Below, piece after piece: positions 54,001 to 64,000 of a stretch of 64,000 nucleotides of DNA. This DNA comes from Daphnia pulex (lineage: Eukaryota; Arthropoda; Branchiopoda; Diplostraca; Daphniidae): positions 2,480,001 through 2,544,000 of the forward strand of contig NC_060017.1 in NCBI RefSeq assembly GCF_021134715.1. The letters run 5' to 3'. The translations under genes and the position numbers were made by a program. Every line of letters starts with the position of its first letter. Position 1 is the first letter of the stretch. A model generated the notes under the pieces. It saw only the letters and a list, made by a program, of their open reading frames with translations, ran no database searches and was not told the DNA's origin.

Positions 54001-57000
54001 ACATGTGCTCATCAAGGACTGTAATCTAAACGTTTAAAGCATTGTTATCAACACTGCAATTGATAATATGTTTACTACAGTTTAATTTTCTGTTCATTCT
54101 GTAGTCTCACAAAATTATTGGAATGGGTCATATTGTAAACCTCTGGGAATTCTTATCATGTATGTATAGAAAGAGTAGAAATGTATGAGTAAAAAAAGGG
54201 GGCAAGCAAGCGTCAGATAAGATAAAACTTAAGTGCCATATTTGCTTAAGAAAGAAAACAGGAAGAGAGTTGAAAATGAGCTTACATTGACAATCGATTT
54301 CCGCGCGTTGGAGTTGCGCACCGGATCTTTCTTGAAGCCAGTACGGTCATTTTCAATGCAGTCGTCTAACTAGAGTCTTGGGTGGTCGATGATCGTCTCG
54401 TTAAGCTTTCGATCTCTACTCTACAATCCCTGAGACTACGTATATAGCATTGTGAATCCCACGGTTAACGACTAGATATATTGCCTTTTGTCAACGTTAG
54501 GAATCGACATCGCTACAGGATTCTCTCCTCGTCCAGCAGAGGCGCCATGGCTGCACTTCTATCGACCCGTCCTGAGGCTGGAAAAGTTCTATAAAGTCTG
54601 CGAAGAAGACCCCGCCCGTCTTCTCTCTAAAAAGTTCGTGAAACAAGGAAAAATTCTCCAGATTTCATCATTCTAGATTGGTACGTATCAAAGTTATTCT
54701 TAACCTTGAAATGTTATATGTTAAAAAAATTTCCACTGCAATCCGTTCAAGAGGAATCGCCAGATTTCTTTTTTATGGTTCAATTAATTTTATGGCAGCT
54801 CCGTGTATTTTTCTTGGAGCACTTTGATATAATTTCACTACTTTTGAATGAATTCGTTTGATCGTCCAGATACGAGATTATTCCATTAGAAACGGGGAGT
54901 TTTTTCATTATTTAAATATGACGTAAAAGAAATGGATCCTGTGTTTCGGTTGGTTTCGTGACAGGATCGAGCATGCGCGCTTCGTGTTCATATCGTGAGT
55001 GGATTTTTTCCGTTCGTTGGTGTTCGGTCAAGTCGCATTAGTAGTTTATACAACGTCGTTTGCTTCTATCCGGAATCGGATTTCTACGTTGCGTCGCCCC
55101 ATCACTAGTGAGGTGATATCCCCCTTGATCCATTCATTCCCGGCTCTTGATGTGTGACGAAGGATCCTCTTAACTTTTCAGTCTTCCCTTTAGGGGCACC
55201 CTTGTTAATATCCCCCTACTTCAACACTTGGAAAATAAGTGATAAGTGCCAGTCATATGGTGAAGGGCCTCACAAAGCCACGAGTGGTCTGAGCTAGCCT
55301 AAAGCCCCAAACTAGTCTGCTTACTGCGCAATATGTAAAACCATAGAACGATAGATGGGTTATACACATTAGCAGCTCGTTTGTATAAGCAAGTCAACTG
55401 AGAGAAAAAAAGCGAACCCAAAACATTTCACGTCACAGTTTGTCACCGCTTAATTGACCGATCGTTTCGGGTAGTTCAGTCACAACAATAGTCATCATTA
55501 CCATCGGCCGAAACGGCTTTTTCCCATTTTTTATTAGCGATTATTCTTGACACTCTTGACGTCCCGGCCATGTCCGCAAAGTGTGAATTTCCCCCCCCCC
55601 CCCTTTCGGTCACAGCCAGGTCCAACAGACCGTAAATGATTACGTTGGTCGCGGTTATTTTTATGTATTTATGGCTGAAAAAGCTGAAAGATTTTTCTCG
55701 GGAATGTGCATGTGTGCGTACCGCCGTATTACCCGATTCCGACTCATTCAATCACGGAGACCTTTTCTTTTCTTTAACCCAGCTACCTCTTTTATTATGC
55801 AGTTTTGGGACAAGGCGGAGAGATTGAACGCCGGTCAAATTTGTTCCGCGTGGAAACATCATCGAGAAGGGGGCCGAGGAGAAGTCGGGCGGTGCCGTGA
55901 AGTGCAGGTGAGATTTCGCTTCAACTTTCTCACGCCTCATCAAAGAAGCAAAAACAGCCGGCAAATTTCGTACATAGGTATGTATATATTTCTTTTTTTC
56001 TTTTCGTTCTTACTATGTTTACCGTTTCTTTGAAGAAAGAGAGTATAGGGAGTAGTGTATAGGATGGCCTTGTATGTCGTAAGAATTAGCACCGCCATGC
56101 ATAATCGCTGTGCTGGCGTCGCCCGTATAATTATTCGCTCGCGCGCAATCTCAACTAGTTTTTGATATTTTGGCGTGTTCTTTTTTGTTTACGATGAAAG
56201 GCTGAAAGTACAGAATGCCACGATTTCTTTTCTCGTGTGTGCAATTCGTTTTGGAGGGGGGGGGGGGAAACATACAGCGAAATTCCACGTTGAACTGATG
56301 ACCTGCGCTCTTATTTGTCCATTAAAAAACGTTCCAAATTGGTTGGTTCTCGTTGAACGCCGAGTTGCTTCACGCCTCGAGGACAGCTCTGCGCATCGTG
56401 AAAACTTTTCCAGATCATGTTTGCCTCCATCATCTTCTCTTTTTGCCTTTTAATATCTTACTCGTAAGTTCATTTTAGCGAGCCCGTCCGGGAAGGCTAG
56501 TCCGGTTTTCTTCGTCTCCCCATTCAGGTGTTTGCTCGCGGCCAAATGAATATGCATTGTGTGTCAATGCTGTTGGACGGGGCGTACATAACGAGTGCGT
56601 ACAGTAATATTTAAATTCCATGCTTGCTTCTAATGACACGCGGGCGGGACACTCCTGTCAACTACGGCGAGAGAATTTTCATCTTCCTTCCCCTCCGTAG
56701 TTGCCGGTCTGTGATGATGATTATGTTGTTGCTGTTGTTGTTGTTGTTTTACGCCAGCCGTTAGGTATACACCCTTCTGGGTCTTCTTCTTCTTCAGCCA
56801 CTTGGTCTTCTTTAGGGAAAAGGATGATTGCATATGGCGTCATAACTGCGCGTCAAAAGGAGTCACCAAGTCGTGATTGAGCGCACGGAATTGGTTTTCC
56901 CTTGAAGCGAAGGATCGTGGCTCGCCATATAATCGCAATCCAAACTTTGGTATTTCGGTTGATGACGCGTCTGTGGATAAGGAGCCGCTTTAGAGTCAAG

Positions 57001-57930
57001 AGAAGTTGATTGGTTCAGATTGCTGCCGCTGTTTGTTGTGTGTAGCGACCCGAATGAACCCCGAGATGACCCCCCAGAATAGTACCGGAAACTGATGGAT
57101 GAAAAGAGAAATCACGACAGTGCTCCCTTTTATGTGCAGATTTGATGTGCCGTTTTCACCAGGCAGGGAGATTTCCTCATTATTTTCGGTAAAGTATTTT
57201 TTTTTTGCTTTTTTGATGGAAGGTCACACGCACCGTAAGACAGCAGCGGGAACAGACTCGGTTGGAGATGACCAAATCGGGATCGGAGTTGAGTGTCTAC
57301 GTTTTTGTGTTACTGTTGTTGTGTATTGCCCCGCGTCTACCAGCTTTTATATTGCGTTGTTCCGAACGTTCCGAAGAGGTGAAATGAGTAGGCAAATCTA
57401 TTATTAATCAGACCGAACATGCTACGACCGTACATATATATTTTTGTGGAGATGGTAATCGCCTCGGCGCGTTATAGACGAAACTTTCGCCGACCAATTC
57501 TTTGCCCTGCCATTTTGTATAATTTGCTGGAAATTATTGTATACAAAGCAACCGTAAAGAAGCCCGTTTTTATCATGTCGTGACGCTACCTTAAAGGTAT
57601 AACGCAGCTGGTGTTTTGCAGATATCGTTCAAAAGATTCTTTTGTTTACTTATCTGGAAAAGGCTTTTTCTATCGGGAAGGAACGAAAATTGGCCCGGTG
57701 ATGTGATCTAATGATGAGATGATTAAATAAGTGGATAACTAGCCATCGAGTTGAATCGTGATTGATGTGATGTTTTTGAATCGTTTCAGGTCAGAGGTGT
57801 GAAGATCATCGTCAAAAACGAAGGGCAATCGCAGTGAAGGCGTCAAAGGTGATTGCCGTTCCAGTAAAAGCCAAAGAAAAACAACAACAACAACAACAAC
57901 CTATAGACGTGCTGGAAGAAGAACTTTACA
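51001..57930. other. Intergenic stretch with possible noncoding first exons of the second GAS2-like gene
   Basis: About 6.9 kb. The left end is the 3' UTR of the first GAS2-like gene (AATAAA 51363). The middle is AT-rich with no recognised gene. Exon-like stretches occur at about 54,488-54,680 (62-codon frame, then donor TTG/GTACGT) and about 55,800-55,908 (after acceptor TTATTATGCAG, ending GTGCAG/GTGAGA). An acceptor GTTTCAG at 57789 precedes the ATG-bearing exon of the second GAS2-like gene, so these may be alternative 5' UTR exons. Homopolymers C13 (55591) and G12 (56256) are present. No tRNA or transposon was recognised. Confidence 0.45.
55591..55603. repeat. C13 homopolymer
   Basis: Thirteen consecutive C upstream of the second GAS2-like gene. 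A G12 tract lies at 56256-56267. Both are length-unstable sites where assemblies often err. Confidence 0.9.
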
Positions 57931-60900
57931 ATGTCTTTTAGACGTCAGCACAGACAAGCTGGAACGGTTGGTGAAACATCATCACGATGGGCGTGGCCAC
58001 CGATGGGAGGAGAAGGAGGTACTGTTGGTGCGGCTAAAGGACCCCGAGGCGGTAGTTTGAGCGCGCTGGACCTGCTGGATCGCTCGGCCGATGAGCCAGA
58101 CGTTGGCTGGCCGCAGACGGAAGCGGAGCTGGCCACATTTTATCAATCCAGCATCATGGATCAGCAGCAGCGGCACCTGGAACCGCTCCGTGAAGATTTG
58201 GCCGATTGGCTCAACAAAATCCTTGGTGAGTTCAATCATCTGCACATATACTACTCGTCACTTCGATTTTCATTTTGTTGGCCTCTTCGTCGTAGTTGTT
58301 TGTTTCCCCTCTTCAACTCCTTCCGCTTCTTCTTTTCTCCAAGCCCCCATTGTCGTTTGTTACATATGTACATACTTTAGATACGCGCCGGCGTGACTTG
58401 AAAGTTCTTGAAGGCTCACGGTCGTTGCACATATAAAAGATCCGAAGATAGGGATCCTTTTTGCGTGCTAGTCCGAAGTCAGCGGGCGGCGATTTTCGGT
58501 TATTTTTTCTTGCAAGAATTTTTATTTCGGATGGCATTTGATTTGCACTCGAATGTTTCTTTTGGTCCCTTTGTGCTACGCGGGCATATGCGCAAGTAAA
58601 AAAAAGAAAAAAAAAGTGATGGTAGTATAAATCCAAAAAAATAAGTGTTCGTCAATATTCCCCTCACAAAAAAATCAGCGAGATGGAATTGTTATAAAAA
58701 ATTCCATTTCCTTGTGACTGTCCATTCGTTTTATTCGCAACAAAAAAATTTTGGCAGATGCCTCTCAATCAAAAAAGTTGATTTCAGCGAGTGGTTTTTT
58801 GTGTGTGTGCTGACCATTGCGCAAAAAAGCTTATCTAATTTTTTTTTGTGACGAGCTTTAGTTTATTCATAGAAATGACCTTTGCTCATTCTGTATGCTG
58901 AGCACATGTCATTCATTCTCGTTTTTTTTTTCTTTCTGAGCTAAACGAAACAGAAAGGTCAGGATAGATATATTATGGAATATCAAAAATCATTCTGGCG
59001 TCGTGTGCTTGGAATATCCTCCTCCCACGAAAGAAACAACCAAATAACCTGTTGTCACGATCTAACATCAGCAGAAATTCTCCTTTATGGTGTCATGAAT
59101 GAAAAGCCTCGCAAATTCACGAGCGAAGGCCGGACCATGATTTGACGGTTAACTCATCGAAAGAGGAAGGAAAAACGGAGAGAGAGAGAGGGAAAAGGAT
59201 AAGAGCCTGGAATACTACCGCACACACCATTGGAACCATTTTTGACCAGTTGGGAAACATGGGTAGGGCTTGGGCTATTGTTGTTTTTCTGCGGTCGTTG
59301 CATAGTAATAGCCAGAAAAATTCATAGTATTTATCTCTCTACATGCACTGTTTGTTTGAAATGAGAAAAGAAAAAAAAAATGACCAAGAGATTTGCTTGT
59401 TCGAAGAACGATGGGGCGGTGGATGGGGTGCCGCTGTGAATGTGTAATCCTTTCCCGGTTACGAGATGGACGCGTGTTTTTTTTTTCCTGTCTTGTTGTT
59501 GTTCAGAGGAAAAAGCGGAACGAACGAGGTGCCCAAAAGACGTACGCAGCGTTTGACGAATCAGGGTATCAATTTGTAATTTATCCTTCCTTTTTTATTT
59601 TTCTACCTTTTGGCCTTTTTAAATTGTAAAATCTATTTTTATGATGTGGGAGTGTAAGCCGATGGGCAAACGAGAGAGAACAGCTAGTCATTAACGGACC
59701 CTGTCCGTCAGGCCATCCATCCAACAACCGGGATTGAAAACTTCTTGTAGTTCATAACCGACGGCCATTCTGAAAATGGATTAGTGAAACAAGCAGGGGG
59801 TGGGCTCTCTCTCGTGTACACGTTCCAACTACGTAGGAAAAAATTTTTATGTAAGAAGATGGAGTTGATAGCTAGGAGGAGGACACTGGACCGGACCGGT
59901 TGTTTACTTGCGCAGTTGTTAGGAAGAATCAAGGCAAAAGTAAAAGAGGGGGTTTTGAAATGTGATACTCTGAGCTAAGCTGTAAATACATAGGGGCAGT
60001 CGCAGGGCATTGAGTTGCTGTTGCAGACTTCTTTTTCTTTTTTCCCAAAAGACGATAGGACTTTAGGGGATTTGCCTTTTCCTCTTTGGCTGTCTGCCTG
60101 TCTGTCTCTGACAGACATAAAAGACACATCCGCCAGGCGCGAAACAAGTACCCACGTCCCCATTCATCATCGATGTATAGAGATGTACTATGTGCAGTAT
60201 TTACAGCGTATGAGCATTGTAAACATATATTGTATAGCCAAGGCCACAAAAGTACTGGTCATGTTATAGAGGGGAAGAAACGGAGAGTCGGGAATATTAT
60301 GTATTATTTACGTTGAGCCAAAAAGTTGAAAAAGAAAAACAAGAAGAAGGTTTCTGCTTTTACGATCGTCTCTTGTTTTTGTTTTTTCTCCCATCTTCCT
60401 CCAACCGAAGCCACGGGTCACCCCGCTGTGCCAGCGTCGGGATAAAAAAGTCCCTCGGCCCTTCTTCTTCTTCTTCTTCTTCTTACAGCTGCCGCCGTTA
60501 CCGTCATATCATTGCAACCACCAAAAAATATATACAAACAAAAAACAAAAAGAGAGAGTAGGTCGAATAAAAAACATACTTAAGAAACGATTGAAATTCA
60601 AATACGAGTAGAATGTTATCATGTTCCAGCTAGGATGTAACGCAATCCGGGACTTAGGGTTTTCCCAGTTGCATCCGGGCGGATGGTATATATAGACTCT
60701 TGTTGATTAACCACGCACGAATCAGATTTGCTGTTCGTTTTTGACAACGATTTAGTGTCTTGTCTTGTACCCCACCCGCAGCGCGTGAACGTTGGTTGGA
60801 TTGCGTCAAGAAATGAGTAAAGAAAAAAAAAACCGTCAAAGTGCAGTGTACGTCAGTCATTACGTGTCCATTACGAGGTTATGAGGTGGTGTGTTGATTC

Positions 60901-63900
60901 TATTTTTGATGTTGAAATTTCTTTTTTTCATTACGAGATGAAATTGTTTTCGTGCAAAGACGCCGCCTGCCAGTCTTTTGTGTGCGAATGTTTCCACATC
61001 TCCCAACTTGGAGAACTTCTTTTTCTGTTTCAAACATTATTCCACCTTCGAGCTGGAGGAAAACTCGTCATCCGCATCATCCCCATTTGCCTTTCTGTGT
61101 TTTTACATGGGAATCGGTTGGCTCCCATTTTTCCTCCCATTGTTTTCCCACCTTTCAGTCTCTCATGTTTAGCTGATTGAGTCGTCAGAATAATAAGAAT
61201 TCTTTTTTTTTTCTTCCCCTTTCTACACGCCAGACACTATCCATCATCACAAAATATTATGATTGCGATGCACAATCGGGAGATCGATTTTCAGGTTCGC
61301 CTGGTCCCGGTGGGCTTTTCTCAGGTGTAAAGGGCGTGAAATTGGATATACTAGCTCGCTGCTGCTGCTGCTGCTGCTCACTAGGTAGAAAGAAATAGTA
61401 ATAACAATAGCAAGGTTTGAATATAGCTGCTCGGCCATATCATTAAAATCGCCACGGCATCACCCGGAATGTGAAATAAAATGAAATCGATACATAAAAA
61501 TAAAAGAAATCTGGTTTCGTATTGCTTTGGAAACGGCCGCGTTTTTAAACCAATGTACAATTTCTGCATTCTGAACAGCAGCGGCAGCAGCAGCGGCGAC
61601 TTGGATTATACCATTACTACATTTCAAGGTTCTATGCTAATTACAGCGTCGGCACGTGTGTAAATCATTTTCCGATAACGACCCGATCGTAAATCGGCAC
61701 CGTGCCGCAACAGTGCCAATCAATTCTTCGGCGTTCTTCTCGAGATTCATCCTCGGTGGTTCTTTTAGTTGGTTCTTGTTTTGTCCGTGTGGTTTGCGGC
61801 CATGTTGTGTGATTTGTTATTACAATCCGACGATAGGCTGCAGGTTAATTAGCCCGTCTGTATGCAAGATTGCGTTGGCGGGTGCTATTAAAATGTGTGC
61901 ATACGAGGGAATAACAAGGGCCGTACCCACGCGAGGTTATGGAAGCTCATTTCCGACCGCTCGATTATTTCAAGATTGTATTTCGTAATCGCACAAATTG
62001 TGTGGCGTAAATGACCAGCTGTTATTCATAAGTCACGTTCATGTAAGCTATTTCAAGGTTGGCTGCAAGTGAAAAAAGAAAGAAAAGAAAATGAATGGCA
62101 AACGATGAAGGAAGTCGACGACGACTAGGAATAATCAAAAGAGATTCCAATCTCCCCAAGGTTGATTGGTCGCCAGATTTCAATATGCAGCAATTTCCCT
62201 TTAACTATTACCATATTAGTTTTCTTTTCTTTTTCTTTTCTCTTTGGGATGTTTTATCAATCTCCATTTTCGTATTTGATCTAACGGTATTATGTTTATT
62301 TTAGATTTGGATTACTTGACGTCGTCCAACTTTATGGATATGCTGGACACTGGCGTCCTGATTTGCCACCTGGCGCGACGCATTCAAGCCATAGCCAAGG
62401 ACGTCGTTACGAGCCGCTCGAGGGCCCTGTTCGGCGGTGACGCCGCCGACGCTACTTCGAAATATGACGGTGCTAGTGCGGCCGCTCTCCTCAACGGCTC
62501 GTCGGATAACGTGAAACAGGCACAACAATACCTCCAAGCGCTCCTCAGGAGTGCCAACAATCAAGCAAATCTCCTAGCCGCAGCCAAGGTCTCTATATAC
62601 TTCGTATTCGCGTCTCCTTTTTCCGACTCTGGGCCGTTTTTCTCTACTTATGTCAATAGACACTGTATCGTAAAAAATACAGATACTTAAAATATGGCCA
62701 GCCAAAGTAGTCAAAAGTGTGGCCCAGCTAGGTGATTATTTTGCCTTTTGGTGAAGAAAGCGAAAAAAAAAATTACGGGGCTGCTGGCCGTGGGGTTGAA
62801 TACGTAAGCAGCTAGGCTATTTAATAGACACGAATATGAAATGACTGTGATGGCAACGAATCCGTTAAAAGAGTAGTACAAGGGAAAAGAAGAAAGAACC
62901 ATATTTGCAAAACCAAACAAAAAATCATCTTGTCGAACATGTTGCTGCTGCGTACCTTTAGATTCCTCATCCTCCTCTTCTTCTTCTTATTTTCGTCTAA
63001 CAGTTACAAAACGCGTTGGCACCCTGAAAGTGTTCAAGATTGATGAATTTGACATTTTCCGCGAATAGAACTCGTTTTTCTTTTTCTGTTTGAGTTTGAA
63101 TTGATCAATGACTTGGATTTGTTCCCTAGACTTGATGGGTGTCTGGTCCGTAAGAAAAAGAAAAGACGCAGAGAAAAGGCCATTTCTCTTTTCATGTACT
63201 ACTACGTCTAGTTGCTGCCTTCTTTTTGTGTATCTTTCCAACTTTAAATAATAGTTTGAATGCCGAATATGGTCCTATAGATGGGGCTCGGGCTTTTCTT
63301 GGTATCTACCCGGCCAAGATAGCACCATCCAGCTGAGCGATTCTCTTAGCGCACATACACTTTACTTTGTATCTATAATGTTTATTCTTCGTTGTATTTA
63401 CTTGGTTCCTCTTGTCCTCCGATGACTAATGTTTAACTCGGTTTTCCAAGATGATACAAAACCACTCTACCGCAGATTAATCACGCAGGTTTTCTCTCAC
63501 TCTCAAGGCTGCTGCCATTATGATTAAAATGGTAAAATGATGAGGGGAGTTTTAAGGTGAATACAAAAAAGATCATGAAAGAAAAATTTAATGGAAAAAT
63601 AAACCAATGGCACCTTAGAAATGGGAAAATGGAATAAGCCGGTTTTGGTGATGCCGTTAAAATTACAGAGCTCACCAGGACTCGACTAAAAGAGTAGAAT
63701 GATTGAGTCAGCGAGTTGATTAATAAGATTCCCCCCCTTGTTAATGTCTTGTCGCCATTGTCTTGCTGTTGATGTTGTTAACCTATTCCTCGTTATTATT
63801 ACATTTTCACAGGCTGTGCCTCAAGGGAGGGTCCGGTGCTGGGAACGAGCGGCCAAGGGCAGCTTCTTCTCTCGCGAGAACGCCTGTAATTTTTTGAACT

Positions 63901-63954
63901 TTTGTCGACAGCTGGGCATCCACGAAAATCTCCTGTTCGAGAGCGAAGATTTAG
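57931..63954 (+). CDS. Second GAS2-family CH-domain protein (partial, continues past right edge)
   Basis: Three coding exons are visible: 57931-58225, 62305-62588 and 63813-63954, with compatible phases and a donor GTACGT at the end. The N terminus is Arg/Gly-rich with SRWAWPPMGGEGG. The CH domain begins at about residue 70 (LREDLADWLNKIL), continues with LTSSNFMDMLDTGVLICHLA and then GSFFSRENACNFLNFC, LGIHENLLFESEDL. These match GAS2 and GAS2L3 (GSFFARDNTANFL; LFESEGL) better than the neighbouring GAS2L1-type gene. Between the second and third blocks is an insert of about 70 residues, rich in Ala/Ser (SRALFGGDAADATSKYDG onward), much longer than in vertebrate GAS2. The GAR domain is expected downstream, outside the window. 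The 4.1-kb first intron separates two halves of the CH domain. Actin/microtubule linker function is inferred. Confidence 0.82.
60462..60482. repeat. (TTC)7 microsatellite
   Basis: Seven TTC units in the first intron of the second GAS2-like gene. Confidence 0.9.
61358..61378. repeat. (GCT)7 microsatellite
   Basis: Seven GCT units in the first intron of the second GAS2-like gene. Related CTG/CAG runs occur at about 42018 and 61580. Confidence 0.9.
62589..63812 (+). other. 1.2-kb intron in the second GAS2-like gene
   Basis: It lies between the insert-bearing CH exon and the next CH exon. It is poly-T and CTT-rich, with no recognised feature. Confidence 0.5.
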
Positions 63955-64000
63955 GTACGTCCTATGTGTTTTTTTTTTCTTCTTTGCCTTCTATTTTAGA

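Larger units (their letters stand above)
58226..62304 (+). other. 4.1-kb intron inside the CH domain of the second GAS2-like gene
   Basis: It contains simple repeats (TTC at 60462, GCT at 61358), a short hairpin-like GTCTGTC...GACAGAC at about 60107, and no recognised coding exon. An upstream-enhancer role is possible but not shown by the sequence. Confidence 0.5.

Overview
This is a eukaryotic, arthropod-type nuclear window. Nine confident protein-coding genes are visible, eight of them split by GT-AG introns. The gene set is a myosin-III/ninaC-type kinase, the complex I 24 kDa subunit, CTF8, an ING protein, USP47, CSN8, GAS2-like proteins, and a secreted HYR/sushi/EGF protein. Introns of about 50-90 bp in the housekeeping genes, moderate AT richness and many short microsatellites fit a small-genome crustacean. 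A Daphnia-like water flea is my best guess, but this is an inference; no species-specific marker was read.

Layout, left to right. Positions 1-869 (minus) hold the first two coding exons of a myosin III/ninaC-type gene that runs off the left edge. About 6 kb without a recognised gene follows. Positions 7084-13955 (minus) hold a 12-exon secreted multidomain protein (signal peptide, HYR, sushi, ephrin-receptor-like Cys repeat, EGF repeats). Positions 16.4-26.3 kb form a dense housekeeping cluster: CHTF8 (+), NDUFV2 (-, tail-to-tail with CHTF8), an ING1/2-type PHD protein (+, head-to-head with NDUFV2) and USP47 (+). Positions 27290-29044 (+) hold an intronless, divergent FEM1-like gene with an unexpected N-terminal hydrophobic helix. 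Positions 30.7-34.9 kb hold an 11-finger C2H2/AT-hook protein (+) and CSN8 (-), tail-to-tail. The right half is occupied by two same-strand GAS2-family (CH domain) genes: a complete one at 37833-51000, and the start of a second at 57931-63954 that continues past the right edge. Both have kilobase introns.

The genes do not form a pathway. The housekeeping group covers respiratory chain, sister-chromatid cohesion/clamp loading, chromatin reading, deubiquitination and COP9 function. USP47, CSN8 and the FEM1-like gene all touch ubiquitin/cullin biology, but nothing in the sequence links them. The two GAS2-like genes are probably an old tandem duplicate pair acting on actin-microtubule crosstalk.

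I found no convincing new biological system. The best leads are: (1) the FEM1-like gene with a putative membrane anchor and reduced ankyrin array; (2) an apparent reading-frame slip in ING exon 4 that a 16-bp downstream acceptor repairs; (3) a perfect 16-bp inverted repeat just after the ING stop; (4) the tandem, strongly diverged GAS2-like genes, the second with a long insert inside its CH domain; and (5) several exon-like, unassigned stretches (about 3.3, 29.8, 54.5 and 55.8 kb). Exon boundaries were read by eye from splice signals, phase and family similarity. Gene totals that divide by three support them but do not prove them.
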